Shown: one piece after another, positions 39,216-52,230 of the stretch
How positions within the stretch are numbered: the first letter of the stretch is position 1
Layout of the letters: each line of letters begins with the position of its first letter
Source: Pterobdella sp. o SKG-2022
Taxonomy: Eukaryota; Annelida; Clitellata; Hirudinida; Piscicolidae
Direction of reading: 5' to 3'
Length of the DNA stretch: 64,000 nucleotides
NCBI GenBank assembly: GCA_964035795.1
Contig: OZ038322.1
Span: forward strand, 21,492,918 to 21,556,917
The notes under the pieces: model-generated
Told to the model about the DNA's origin: nothing
Seen by the model: the letters and a program-made list of their open reading frames with translations, nothing else
Database searches by the model: none
Translations under genes and position numbers: made by a program

Positions 39216-39599
39216 TGACTTGAATCTTTTTAAAAAAATTTTTAAAGAAATCTATAAAGTGCATAAAATAAAGTTGAAAAAAAATTAAATTTTGAAATTG
39301 CTTCAAGTACTTTTTCAATCACAGTATTTGCTCTAGTATAAAGAATTTTTTCTTTAATACAAAAAATCTCTTATTTTAAAATTTAGATTCAAAGCTTTAT
39401 TGGAAGATTCGTCTTAATTAAAAAAAAACTATGGTTTTATTTTCAAATAAAGTTTGATGCTCAAACTTATTTACAGATCTAGCAATGTTTTGATTGAATA
39501 TTCAATTTTCTAGCTTTGAAAATAAAATTTTGTGGAATTCTGATGTCGCCTGCAGTGTACCTTTCAAAACGGACTCTTCAAATTGATATTCAGTTGAAA

Positions 39600-39710
39600 A
39601 TTATTTACTATTATTGTTTTTAATATTATTTTTATTATTTTTATTATCATTATTATTACTATTATTATCATTATTATCATTTATATTTTTATTATTATTC
39701 TTAATTCATC
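39600..39710. repeat. ATT/TAT trinucleotide microsatellite
   Basis: About 110 bases dominated by ATT/TTA triplets with interspersed ATC, such as TTATTATCATTATTATTACT. Simple-sequence repeat. Confidence 0.9.
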
Positions 39711-40048
39711 TATTACACTCACCGTTTGCATGCTAGGTTTGCTAAAAAGGCGCACAAATATAAATTTTTAAATTTTTCTCCAAATTAACCTAGATTTTAT
39801 TCCATTAATGCATTAACTATTCATATCATTGAAATCAAAATAAAATTAAATTCATTTTCTATTATTATTGTGGTGATCTTGCAGATATAACTGAATAACT
39901 AGCCTATAAATACTTGGAAGATAACATGAAAAACCTCATGTAGTGAAATTGTTTTGCACAATTATATTTAGTTAAAAGCTTTTCATTTTTGTTTTTAATA
40001 AATTCTAGATTCAAAAGTTTTACTAAACTAATGATTAACTTGTTCAAA

Positions 40049-40076
40049 CCACGCCCCCTTCGGCTTTGCAACCAAT
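40049..40076 (+). promoter_or_regulatory. GC box and CCAAT box, possible bHLH promoter
   Basis: CCACGCCCCC (40049-40058, SP/KLF-type) and CCAAT (40072-40076) lie 24 bases apart in an otherwise AT-rich region 1.4 kb before the bHLH ATG. A strong acceptor (AATTTTATTTCAG, AG at 41386-41387) just before the ATG suggests a spliced 5' leader, which would allow a promoter at this distance. An open 39-base block at about 40375-40413, flanked by an AG and a GT, could be a leader exon. Inference from motifs only. Confidence 0.3.
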
Positions 40077-41446
40077 CAAAAAAGTTTAGAAACTTTCTAT
40101 TCGCTAATTATAACTTTCCAACCATGCTAGATTACAATACAGATAAGACTATATGAGAAGTGATTAGTATTACACGGTAATTCATAATTGTTCCTATATT
40201 CAATAGGTCTTAATGATCATAGATTCCTTTTCTTCTTGCGCACTTCAACATAAACCACTTGTAACTTCAAAGATTTCCTAATTTCACCACTTTCCTAAAC
40301 GATTCCAAACAGATATTTGTATTGAATCTTGTGAGTGATTTCAATGTTTATAACTTGAAAGTTGTTCAAACAGATCAGCAAGCGTTGGATTGCTCATGTT
40401 TATCCCCCAAAGGTGTGTCAGTTTTAAAAGGTTTCTTTGAAGTATTTAAAAAACACATTTATTTTTTCATTGCATTAGCCATCTGAAGTTTGTTCATCAG
40501 CTTAATGTCAAAATTTAATCTTTTTCATATAAATTGATTTTAGCATTTAAGAATTCAATTTGAAAGATTTGCAGTTTAAATGAAAAAAGAAAGAATGAAA
40601 TTTGAGTAATTTTTTCTATAACTTTCATTTGATAAAAAATTATCAATACATCGGTTTAAAAAAGATCATTTATTAAATTTTGTTAATCTATTTATAGCTT
40701 CAAAAATATAATTTTTAATTTTCTTATTTGAGAACAAAAAAAGTTTCAAGCATCCTATTGAAAATAATTTATTCGACAAACAATCACTAATTAGTTCTTA
40801 AAATTTTAATCACTAAAAAATCTCGTTGCAAAGTGGCTAATACTCACATTCAAAAACAAAACGTATCTCTATGTAGTTACAATACTCCTTAAATCAACAA
40901 ATATCCTCGTTTAAAACTCTTCTTATTTCACTTGAACTTAAAATCTATACGTTTGATCATTTTCAAATAATATACAAAATTTCAAATATGAGTTTTTCTT
41001 GTATCAGTAGGTATTTGAAACGTCAATTTTAATTATGAACCCGAATAAAGATTTTTTCTATAAAACATAAAAACTAATTCAAAGCGAAGTCTCACGACAA
41101 GGTTCAGAAAAGATTCAACATGAATATTAGATTTATTTAATCAAACTGTTTCTTAAAAGATAAATGCCTGTCACAATATAACATTGTATCTGTCACTCAC
41201 TATAAGTTTTTTTTATCACAGGTGATAAATATTGTAGAAGCAATTTTTGTGGGTTGTTTGCTTCCATTTATTTTGCTTTATGGCTAGCCACAAATTGAAA
41301 CACTTCATCGCAATAGTTTCAGTACATTATCCGCTCATAGATCATATTTAATCTTTATTTGAATAAAATTAAATAATTTTATTTCAGTTGTTTTTGAAAA
41401 TTCTAACACATCTTTAGACTTTCATAAAATAGTTATACTTGGAAGT

Positions 41447-42433
41447 ATGGAATGTAAAGTTCTATCGATGTTTGACATGAAATGTAACTCGTATGATGGA
41501 GTATCGCCTTGTTATGCATTTTCACAAGAAGCTCGTTTTCCAGATTATTCGCAAGATACTTCAAATCAGAAGCCAATAAGCCATTATTTTGACCAGAACC
41601 TTCAAAGCCAATCCTTCGGGACCTTAGAAACTCAACCATTTTGTTCATATAAAAATGCTGTTCCATCAAACGAGTTCAAAAAATACGCTAAAACAAACCA
41701 GTTAAACAGCATTAATTTCAACAACGTTTATGAACACAGTGATCAATCAAGCGATCTTCCATTTTATCTGCAACAACCTAACGCCTTTTATGATCTTACA
41801 TGCACTCTTGATTCATATTCTTCTATTTACTACCCCTCATTTAATCAGTCTACCTCAAACCATGCTTCTTATCAGAGTATGCCCGTCGAGCATTCCATGA
41901 ATTTGCTCTCTGTCCACACACCCTATACAAAGGTTAAAGAACCTTTCGATAAAAATTCATATTTTTTCAAACACGAAAACTCATTGTCTTCTTGTTTCAA
42001 ACCAACCGCTCCTAAAGGCGTCATTTCATCCAATCAATTTTACGATGCTAGACCTAGAAGATCCGCCAACGCGAGAGAAAGAGGGCGTACTTTGAGTTTG
42101 AACAGTGCTTTTCAAAACTTACAATCAGCAATTCCAACTGATCCGCCAGACAGAAAACTATCTAAAATTGAAACAATCCGTTTAGCAACAACATACATCG
42201 CTCATTTGCATACCCTACTGCACGCCGAAGAAGACGAGTTGAATATGATGCCATGTGTCAGAATGAGAAGTTCACTCACACGTCTTTTGAAGAAAGGCCG
42301 CTTGGCGGGCTTGGACGTGGCAAGAGACGGAAACGTTCTTGGAAAACTATTGAGAGGAGAAAACTCCTATGTAGAAGATGGGCCTACAATTATATGCACT
42401 TTTTGCCTTTCAATGTCTAAAATGAAGAAATAA
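41447..42433 (+). CDS. TCF15/SCX: Paraxis/scleraxis-family bHLH transcription factor
   Basis: Single-exon 328-residue protein. Residues 204-261 form a bHLH domain: basic region RRSANARERGRT, helix 1 LNSAFQNLQSAIP, loop TDPPDRKLSK, helix 2 IETIRLATTYIAHLHTLL. The C-terminus has ICTFCLS (316-322), the signature of the TCF15/paraxis-scleraxis subgroup, so the subfamily call is firm; I cannot choose between the two paralogue groups. These class II factors pair with E proteins, bind E-boxes and direct somite, mesoderm or tendon differentiation in vertebrates. The N-terminal 200 residues are rich in S, N, Y, F and Q, as in low-complexity activation regions, and the segment between helix 2 and ICTFCLS is basic and longer than usual. 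The basic region has ARERGRT where the group usually has ARERDRT. The stop is followed by a 3' region with nothing recognisable. Confidence 0.95.
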   Translation: MECKVLSMFDMKCNSYDGVSPCYAFSQEARFPDYSQDTSNQKPISHYFDQNLQSQSFGTLETQPFCSYKNAVPSNEFKKYAKTNQLNSINFNNVYEHSDQSSDLPFYLQQPNAFYDLTCTLDSYSSIYYPSFNQSTSNHASYQSMPVEHSMNLLSVHTPYTKVKEPFDKNSYFFKHENSLSSCFKPTAPKGVISSNQFYDARPRRSANARERGRTLSLNSAFQNLQSAIPTDPPDRKLSKIETIRLATTYIAHLHTLLHAEEDELNMMPCVRMRSSLTRLLKKGRLAGLDVARDGNVLGKLLRGENSYVEDGPTIICTFCLSMSKMKK

Positions 42434-45400
42434 GATTGATTCGTTTGTAATGCATTTTTGCCAATCTTGCAACAAGAAAAAACACTAAATTTTTTGGTCA
42501 TTTTAGAATCTTTTAAAAATCAAAAAACAAGTTTCATTGTAAGTTGAAAAGTTGAAAAAACAGTCTGTTTTTAGCACAATCTTATGATATTGAATGCTTA
42601 TATTTATCAACAATGTTGAGAACTTATAAGCAATTGTTAGTTTCAACTTTAGATAAATCCAATTGAATACAATATACTGCTTGATGAGTACAATTGAAAA
42701 ACATTTATAATCATATTTTGAAATATGATTTATTCAATTTTCCTGTTTTATATGAAATGACTTTGACAATGCCTTATAATAAGTTATTACTTACCAAAAT
42801 TCTCAGCTTGAAAAAATTTTTTTTGAAAAATCATTTGATTTTAAATTTTTAGAGTTTTTTTCCAACTTAAAAATTTTAAAATATGCCTCAGTTTTCTATC
42901 CGTTTAGCATAAATGATAGAAATACCAGAAACAAGCATATCAGTTTAAAACATTGAAAAGCTATTAATATAGATAAATATGCACACGTCCCCACATTAGT
43001 GGCAATACTTAACTGCGGTGATTCATGAAGAATTATTTTTAAATAAAAAATATTGCCTAAGCTTAAATTCTAAAAGCAATTTATTTGTTCAATGTTTCTT
43101 GAACTCACTTACTGAAACGAAGATGGGCAGGGCTTTAATCAAAAACCACTTGAAAGACTACTAAATTTTTCGAAAGCAAACGAGGTAAACCATTCGAGAA
43201 AATAAAAAACTAATTATCCGAGGTTGAATAAAATTTTGAATATTTTTATCAAAAAATTTTTTAAAACTCAATTTGTGATTTTTTGGTTTAATAAATTGAA
43301 CTAATCAGCTTTGGGAAAAAAATATTTAAATACGGTAGTTTATACGCTCTTATAATAGTTTTTTCATTAATTTCGTCATTTGAGCATTTAAGAAAATTTT
43401 TTTTTCATACGCTGAAATTTTTTAATGCTATTTCTTGTAACATATCAATTCAACATGGATTGCTCACTATTTGCTGTCGTTTCATCGTGTATTTCACCCT
43501 TTGCAAAAGGTGTTTCCTTTCTCAGAAGAATTCAATGCTTATTTAGTATTAATAACACAAAAACACTATTCGCCATTTTGAAATATTTCATATAGATTTT
43601 GTGGTATCCCAAAAAAATTTTTTTGACGAAGTATTTTTCAATATTTTTAAACTTTGAAAAAATGATTCATATATATAAATTCAATTTGTAATTTGGTGTT
43701 TCAAATAAATACATGATTACGTTCTGTTTTAAACTTTTAAAAATTAATTCAATCAAAAAATGGTAGTAGAGTTATTTTAATTATAAGATTGTTTTAATAG
43801 TCTAATAATGAATATTTTAAATTCAATATAACGGTTTTTACTATCGGTATGTATATTTCCTCATTAACTATTTATTGCCAGGTGTTTTTAAAAAAATCTT
43901 GAAGAAATAACAAAAATTTTAACAGTCTTCTCATTTAAAATTTCTTAGAAAAAAAATTTTTTGTAAATATTTTAGAAAAAAGAAGTTCAAAAGAACATTC
44001 GAAATAAAAAAACGAAAAATAATCTAAAAAAACATTATTAAACGATTTTTGTCGAATGTTTAGGAGAACTAGTGAACTTGTTGGAGAACTTGGTTATATT
44101 CATCAAGATTCTGTGAGTAAATGGAGAAAATATGAATTTATATATGAGTAAATGATGAAATAAATTAATCAATATAAAAAAATATAAAAAACACTGAACA
44201 AGAAAACAATAGATAAAAAATAAGTAAAAATGCAAGAATAAACAAGAGAATAATTTAAATATTTGATTATTGGTCTGTTTTCTCCATTGAAACAATCAAC
44301 CGAACCATTAAATAGATGAACTTTCTAAATATTTCGCAGTCATCCAATTAAACACTGAATTTTTTTCAAGACTTTATTCTTCGCAAATAAAATGACAAAA
44401 GTAATATTTATGAGGCTAATTGATTTTTTTACAAGTGTAAAAAAATCTACTGAAAACGTTCAAAAAGTTCAGAAACTTTAAAATGAGATTTTTTCATGAA
44501 AACTCTTCTACTTAAACTTCACTTTTTTAGCTTTTTTAGAAACTTGAAAAAAAATGAATTATTTTTTCATTTACAAAATCTTTACGAAGATGAAAATTTT
44601 CAAAGATTATACAAAATGTATTCAAAATTTTTCAAAGAAAATATTTTCGGAAAAGTTAAAGTTGTGATTTTTCATTAATTTTAAGAAATGAGAATAATTC
44701 GTCTAAAAGCTCTCCTTCACTTTCTAAGAAAATATTTACTTAAGCTCAAAAAGCTATTCTTCTCTCCACCTTTGACCTCTGCTTGTCAGCAACCACCAAA
44801 CAAAAATCCTCAACGAGACCATCAATTAAAATTCTTTTCAGCATTTGGTGATTCTTTTCTATACTTTTTGAAATATTCAGGATAATTCATTATAGGAAAT
44901 TCAAAGTTAGAATTTTTTCGGTTTATTATATTTAATCAGTTTAAATTGATAATAACAGTAATAGCAATAATAATAAAAGAATAGGACCGAGTTATGTATT
45001 AAACTGATCTTATTTTGAGACTTTTAATCATGCTTCAAAACCATTTTTAAAAATGCTAGTTTTCCTTTTTATGAAATTCAAGGGAAATCTTGAAATAAAC
45101 CTTGATTTCATGAAGATTCTTCGATAAGTTGAAAACATTGAAGATATAGTAGAAAAATTAAAATAATGAAATTTTTTGCAATTTCAAAAAGCAAAAGTCT
45201 ATAAAGTACTTTAAATTTTTTTTTATGAAGGAATTTTCTGTTTGTCGAAACTTTCCATAAAGAAACAATTGCGACTGCTTTAGTTGGACGGCCATATTAG
45301 AACAATCAAAGAAGAGTAATATTTAATAGAACCTCGAAAAAGTAATAAATTGAATTTATTTGGAATTATAAAAAACTGAAAAAATAAAACGTTACAAAAA

Positions 45401-47772
45401 ACGAAAATCACTTGGAATTATGAAAGCTATGATCTAGCAACAACTATGGCATGTGGACATAGAGATGGAACTGACAAAATAAACAGTATAAATTCAAACA
45501 ACTTGGCCAATTGAAAAATATTTTTTTAGAAACATCGTATGTTTCTTCAATAGCTTGGTTTTCATGCAGTATTTGAAATTATGAAGAACTTTTTCATATC
45601 ACCTTTGTTTAAGAAATAAGCTGGAATTTTCGCTAAATGAAACCTTATCATAATTTGTAAGCTAATAAATTCTGATAAAGTTTCACTTATCGGAAAGTTT
45701 AGCTGATTTTTTTAATAATTAAGATTGTTCCGCATTAATGCTCGGGAAAGAGATATACACACAATAGGATTGAGCAGTACTTCTACTGGAAAATAGGCAA
45801 ATATTTTATTGTGGATGCTATGAAAGGTTGTTATGAGCATTTCCTTGAGAGCCAGCAAAAAAGAACTTCATAATTTTTTGGAATATTCCCATACATACAG
45901 ATCGGTCTACTTAAGCAAATTGTCTCAATATAGTAATAAAAGACAAAAAATGTGCTATTTGGTTAATATTTGTGCTTAAATAGATCAAAATGCACCAGCA
46001 GAAACTTTTGGAAAAATATTGAAAATCTAGAAGTTCAAATCACTAAAATGTGACACTTCAAAACAATCATCCTTCCAGAAGCCTTTAGGATTGGTTGAAA
46101 CGGGAACAGAAGAGTATTTCAAAAAAAGTAACAAAAAGGTCTTTTCAAAAAAGTGAAAAAAATCGCACTGAATAGCGCAGCAAATGTTTGAAGAAAAGAT
46201 CTTTCAGTATGGTCAGAACCAAATTAACGCTGGTAAATAAATAAATTTATGTATATGTTTATATTTATGAGATAAAACTTGAAACAAAAAAATGACTTCC
46301 TATGTATTTCATCTTAAATTACTGGTAGCAACCCAATGAAAGCTTTTACAGAAAGAAATTTAAATAAAGAATAATATTAGTAACAAAAATAATAATACTG
46401 AAACAAACTTCAATAATTATAATCGAGGATCTTATAGACATTTAAAAGATGAAAAATAGCGATAAAATTTTAATTATTCGAAAAAATTAATTTAAAAAAT
46501 TATTTTTTTCATTTCAAAGCTTTTTAACACGACTGTTAAAATAAAAATGGCTTAAAAAATCAATTTAAACAATTGTTTTTCTCCTTCAATAGCACCAGAC
46601 CAAGCTTTTTTAATGCTACAACATAAAAATAACGGTTTTTGTTATCAAAAAACCGTTTTTTAGATTTAATTTTGAAACTTCATAGAAAATAAATAACGCA
46701 TTATTATTAGAAAGTGGAATAATGGTGTGAAAAAACAATTAACGGGTTGAAGTTATTATTATCACTATGACCCCAAGACATATTAGTGTGTGCATGCCTG
46801 AAGCAAGCAATTAAGCTTGTTAGCCTAACAAATTAATTGTGCAACATATGTGGAAGCAAAAATTGAATAAAAAAAAACTGAAATTAGAAAATAATACATG
46901 AAACAGAACTTTTCATTTTTTAAATTTTAGAAGTATAAACATATTCATAAATACATGTGTATGTGGAATTTTATAACTCAATCTACTGCGAAAAGCCTAA
47001 AGAGTTATTTGTTTAATTTCTCAAGTCTTTTTTGGTCTATAACATGCCAAATCATTTTTATGTTATGTAGGGCTAACTATTTTTTCAAAAGTATAAATAA
47101 CTTGGAAAATATTAATTGTTATTGCTGAATATTCATCAATGTTGTTTTTATGCAATATTTTTACACAAATAATCTTTAATATGCAGCGAATGAAATGAGT
47201 TGAAGTACTTAGATTTCTAATAAAATTGTTTTTCTGTCAGTTTCAACGATTTAAAAACTGAAGAAAGCACTTTTTTTAAAAACTTTTATCTCAAAATCTT
47301 TTCTTATTTGCTTAATGACGTCGCTTGAACACAGCGAAAATTAAATTTTTTGAGTTAATCTACTGAAATAAACTCTCGAAAGTGAGTAATCTTTTCAAAC
47401 TCAAAATAACGTGAAATAGGTTCATCCAAATTACCATAGAGGTTAGCTCCCTTCCCTCACCTTCTTTTTGTTACAAAGTTGAATAGTTTAAAACTTCAAA
47501 TTTATTTTCAAAAAGTTTTTTTCAGTTACATTCAGCGTGCGTATCAGGACAATGTTTAGTTTAAATCTCACTTCCGCCTCCAATTTTTCCCTCAAAATAC
47601 TAAAGCAAAATTTCGAATTTATAAATTTTTGTTTTTGAAATAGAAAAGAAAAAATTTTCAACATAAAAGTGTCCAAATCCACAAGTTCTTTTGTGGTGGT
47701 TTTAGGGTCAAAAAGACAGAAGCTTATCAGCTCTGCGCAATTAAATTATACTTTTGAATCATTTCAAATTAT
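42434..47772. other. No supported gene
   Basis: AT-rich DNA downstream of the bHLH gene. Short open frames near 44500-44885 (plus) and 44038-44295 (minus) are dominated by F, L, K and I, as expected of A/T runs, and have no convincing splice sites. No RNA gene or mobile element recognised. Confidence 0.4.
46631..46657. repeat. Small perfect hairpin
   Basis: AACGGTTTTT and its exact reverse complement AAAAACCGTT enclose a 7-base loop. Possibly a foldback in non-coding sequence; no flanking gene needs it. Confidence 0.5.
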
Positions 47773-48019
47773 TCAAGCATATTTCCCAATCATTTTTTCA
47801 AATTTAATTGCTAAAGATTTTATCCCAGTACACTCAAGCCAATAAATTTTGCTGCAGGGTTGTTGGGATTGCTCCAGACTTCTGTTAATTTTATGCTTAT
47901 GATTATTTCATGAAAAAGTGCTTCTTTTAACAAATGAAAGTTATTCTCAACAGCATCGCAGAGCTTAAACGAAGAATTATCAATGTCAGAAGAAATAGTT
48001 TAAAACGAGTCCAAGACAT
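47773..48019 (-). CDS. Candidate two-exon gene for a small secreted peptide
   Basis: Exon 1, 48019-47952, starts with ATG and encodes MSWTRFKLFLLTLIILRLSS followed by AM: a basic start and a hydrophobic core typical of a signal peptide. Exon 2, 47881-47773, follows an AAATTAACAG acceptor and joins in phase 2, giving LSLEQSQQPCSKIYWLECTG, then IKSLAIKFEKMIGKYA and TGA. The product is 58 residues with only two cysteines, C-x7-C, which could form a small disulfide ring. The intron is 70 bases; its donor (GTTGAG) is weak. The opposite strand is also open here, so chance is possible. No known peptide family recognised. Confidence 0.33.
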
Positions 48020-49332
48020 AATTTTTTGAAAGCGATAATCAAATAAATTATCTTCCAGAACTTCTCGCAGCAGGTTTTTACGATTTTTTAGAATATTTCA
48101 GCAAATTTTTTTGGATTTATTATATTTTTTTGGAAGTCAAAATCTTTTATGTGGTTAAGTTCTATAGTAAACTGTGAAAAAATAAATTTTAAACATGAAA
48201 GCGATAAACGAAGTATAAAAAAAGCTTCTTTTATCGCTAAAAATTCTTCATTTGTATTGATATTAAAAAAGGTTCAAACGTATTTGCGGGGTAACCATGA
48301 CGGCATTTTGAAGTGGATTGAACCTAACTACCATTTTGAAAACTTTATGTGAAGAAGCAAAGATGTTCAAACCATAAATTTAATACATTATCAGTTAGAC
48401 CATCTGTTGAATCTATTTGGAAACTGAATATTTTATTTTAAAACTCATCCTTGTGATTGAAGCAAACATATAAATGCCAATATATTGTTGATTTTGTTTT
48501 GTAATGATAGGTGGCGTTTTATAGTTGCAGCTTAGTCAAGACTTTAAGAGTAATTTTGATGGGCATATATTCGATGATTGGATTCCAATGTTCTTCTGTG
48601 TTTGGTGCATGACATGGTTGGGAACCTTCGAAATTCTTTTGGAACGCATATCCCACAATCCTAGAAAAGGGTTTCTCAAAAAGTTATTCTTTTTGTTTTT
48701 TCACAAAACAAAACTGCATTAGCAAGTTAATTTCAATTTAGCCTTGCCTTTGTCGTCAACTATTTTTTTCGGTTATTTTTTCACGTTTTTGTTTGATACA
48801 TCAGATTCTCTTTATCAGTTAACTTTCTAGAGATTTTCTTTTGCTTTGTTTTTGTAGTTGTGATTGACTTAATTTTTTTTAAATTTTAGTTTTTCTCAAT
48901 TTATTTCTAAGCGTCATACCAATAAATAAACAAACATGAATTTACTCAAAACTCAACTATTTTAAAAAATAAAATTTCAAATTATACAAACCAATCTAAT
49001 GTAGAATGAAATTTAGAACTGACATGGCATTAATGATATTATTTTTTTTACATGAAGGTACGATTTTCATTTTGATGTCTCTTTGATCCTTTTAAATTTA
49101 AGATTTGCATTCTACCAATGGCAAGAAATACTAAATTATCTTTTCAGTCCACTGTCTGAGGGTTCCAACCACGGATAGGTATTTTTGAATTTTAATTAAA
49201 AAATAAAATACTCAATTAAATGTATAATTTTTAAGAAAACCCGGGAAAGGTAACTATTTTGTTAAATATAAAACTTAGACAAAATTTACATTTGAAAATT
49301 TTTTTGAATTTGATAAAGCATCATCTTTGTAG
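48020..49332. other. Unassigned; possible 5' exons of next gene
   Basis: Coding-like plus-strand patches: about 48270-48352 (VQTYLRGNHDGILKWIEPNY and a stop) and about 48531-48670, open after TTGCAG with a membrane-like stretch (IPMFFCVWCMTWLGTFEILL). An 18- or 31-base block before GTATTT at about 49147-49177 could be a further micro-exon of the gene beginning at 49333: using the AG inside CTGAG gives FQPRI in the correct phase, while using TTTTCAG gives a stop. None is certain. Confidence 0.3.
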
Positions 49333-51879
49333 GTCCCACACAGTACCAGGAACCAGTTGATGTCTTTGAGTAAGTCCTTTATGTTTTGTTTTCATACACA
49401 TTCTCATTCTTGCAGTTAGTTCATGAATTTCCTTTGTTTGTCTGCATTATTTAAATGTTTGTTTGCAATAAACTATAAAATAATACTGTATAAAGAAATA
49501 ATCTTTCTATTTCAGTCACGAATCTTATGGTATGAAAGTGTTTTTTTTACATTTTACTGTAGTTTCTTGGTAATATCAAACTAATTTTGCCAAATTTCAA
49601 GAAGTCTTCATTTAATATAATAGTTTTTTTAAAGATGTCACACTGGCTATTAAAAGTTTTCAGTAAATTTATTGAAATAGCAAAAAAAGTAATAATTTTC
49701 GATAAGCTTAGCATTATCTTTATAATCTACGTGAATTTTTTACAAAATTAGTTCTTTAAGCCATATAATAAAAAAAAGTGGTTAATATACAAAGAGATCA
49801 AGCTTCATTCAAAATATTTTGTTAATATTCTAGGCAACAAGTGTCGAAATTGATGTTGTTAAGTTGATTTCTTTCATATTTTCAGTGATTTAGTTTTCGA
49901 AACCTTTACATCAAACTAAGAGATTTCTAATACATTTATTAAAAACAAAGAAACTATGACTTCTGATAAGTTTTGCCTTATCATAAAACTTCAGCATCAA
50001 CGTTTATATAGCAATTTAACCATAAAATATGAATATAAACCGTGAGTTTTTAACTAATTTTATTTCATTCTCAATGCTATTATTTCAGTGTTAATTTTTA
50101 ACATAAAAAAAAACTATATCATGTATAGGTATTATAAGCTATAATCAATCTGCAGAGGGAGAAGTGACAACAAAAACATGGATAGCACCGCTTATCGTTT
50201 CCTTTCTTCTATTTTTCCTTTTATATAACATGTGAGTGACTAAAACTCAATTAATCAATCACATTTTTCTGTATATTCTAAGTGATTTTTAACTCACCAG
50301 TTTTAACTATTCATATCATCTTCCACGTTCAAGTCATGAAACAGGTGAAAGAATCTAACGCGGCCTTGAACTAGCTTGTTAGTTTAGCTGTTCAAAAAAC
50401 TGCAATTAGCTACTGTGGTAGTGATATTTAGTTTTTAGTTTTTTAAAACCCTCTATATCTATCTCAACCGAGCAACTTCCTACCTTTCACGTGCAGATCC
50501 CTTTCAAGTGCAGTTATAATGCATAGTATTGGGCCCCTACCTAGTTTTTATGATTCATGCTGTACGGTATTTATTCCGTAATTTTATTTTTTATCAAACA
50601 AATTTTTCAAGCACTTAATTCTTTTTCATCTGAATCCTAGGTCTATAGATCAGATTTATAATTTTTTATTCCTTGTTAAGAATCTTTTAGACTTATAGAA
50701 CGTCCGTTATTAAAACTTTCAACATTAGCACCAAAACTTAGGTTTTAGTTGTTTTAATAATCATATCAATTTAGATACTTTTTTATCAAACCTAGTTATT
50801 TAACTGTTATATTAAAGGTATAATAAACGATTATTGATCATATCTCGCTATTTAGGCAAAGCTTACGACCTGCGTGGAAGACGGCAAAAGATAAATTCTG
50901 GCGCAAAATTGGTATGCTGTGGTCTACGGTTTTGAGAGCGGGAGGTACATCTAATGAAACCTGTAGACTTATCTGAGTGTGTCTGATATGGGGAGAAAAA
51001 GTTACGCATTATTGATGCTCATGTTAGGTGGGCTGGCACTAGTTTGTAAAAAAAGTGAAATAAATGGGCTTCAAGGAGTGACAATTCAAATATTTTTGTA
51101 GATTGATGCTAGATTAGAACAATCTTTAGGACAGATAACATTCAGCTTTGAAATTCTTTGAGAAAAATTAGTTGAGAAATTTTAAAATAAAAAAGCATAT
51201 TGGGTGAACATATTTTTAGCTAAAAGATTGTTGAAGAAAGTATTTTACAAAATTTGATAAAATGCCGATTCTAAATGTAGTTAATGCTAGTATTTGATGT
51301 TTTTGATCTCATTACAAACATTATGGTTGGAGACATCTCGAAATAACTTTGATGAAATCAGCTAGCATTATTTCCTTTGTCATTACCTTGTTTTTTGTTG
51401 TAGTTGTTGTGAATATTGGCACTGTCGTTATTATTAGTTTGTGTTTTTGTAGTTATTTCAAGTGTTTTGTGCCTTAAATTTTTATTTTCTGGATTATTTT
51501 CATTGATTTCATAATTTTACTATAAATGGAATAATAATGATAGCAATAATAATAAAACAGGTGTATCAAAGAATCAGAGGGAGATGAAAAAAGAGACAGT
51601 GAAGATCATAATGACAAAAGAAAATTTAGTGTAATTCAAGATCGCAGAAAATCTAGAAAAGAAGATTCAAAAAGGGTGGAAGTCATAGTGCAAGAGAACC
51701 CCATTGAAGCTGCTTCTGTAGAGAATTTTGAGAATTTCGAAAGAAGCGAAAAAAGCACAAGACTGGAGAAGAGTATGAAATCAAGAAAATCTTTTAAAAT
51801 CGAAAAAAGAAAAAGAGGTTTGAGAAAAAATAAAGGTAGAAATAAAGAAAAGAAAAATAAAAAAACCAAAAAAAAATAA
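49333..51879 (+). CDS. Unrecognised single-pass membrane protein, micro-exons, Lys-rich tail
   Basis: Five exons join in phase: 49333-49369 (37 bases), 49516-49529 (14), 50156-50231 (76), 50856-50911 (56) and 51572-51879 (last exon and stop), giving 162 residues. All have good GT-AG signals (TTGTAG|..|GTAAGT, TTTCAG|..|GTATGA, CTGCAG|..|GTGAGT, TTTAG|..|GTATGC). The chain reads PTQYQEPVDVFDHESYEGEV, then TTKTW and a membrane span IAPLIVSFLLFFLLYN, then a cytoplasmic-type MQSLRPAWKTAKDKFWRKIE and a long charged tail of alternating S/R/K/E (RRKSRKEDSKR, EKSTRLEKSMKSRKSFK) ending in almost pure Lys. With the acidic part before the span and basic residues after it, a type I orientation is likely. 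The 5' exons are missing. The tail could bind acidic lipids, microtubules or nucleic acid. No family recognised. Confidence 0.6.
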
Positions 51880-52230
51880 TTTTTTAAATTATAAGTTCAA
51901 TTATTCAAACATTGCTAAAAGATGGTTACTATGACACAAAGATTAAAAAAATTATTATTGGAATATAAAATTCGAATTCTATATAAAACAAAAAAGAAAC
52001 GTATGTATGAAAAACTTGTAGGTTTTTATCTTATTTGATTGAAACAAAAAATGACCACTGATTCTAATTTAAAAAATCAATTTAAAAACATTATTTATAA
52101 GATAAAATTTCATTTATCGTTTATTTATTAATAAGTTTAATATAGAATAATTTGGAAAAAAACAAAAATCGATGAAGCAAAAAAAATAGAACTTATGAGC
52201 TGGTAAAAAGAAGCGAAGTACCAATAAAAA

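Noticed and set aside
39046..39318. 90-codon minus-strand frame with repeated IHPYIIF-like units.
   Set aside because: It is a translation of a degenerate tetranucleotide microsatellite.
51636..51869. 77-codon minus-strand frame rich in F, L and S.
   Set aside because: It is the antisense of the Lys/Glu/Ser-rich last exon of the membrane-protein gene.
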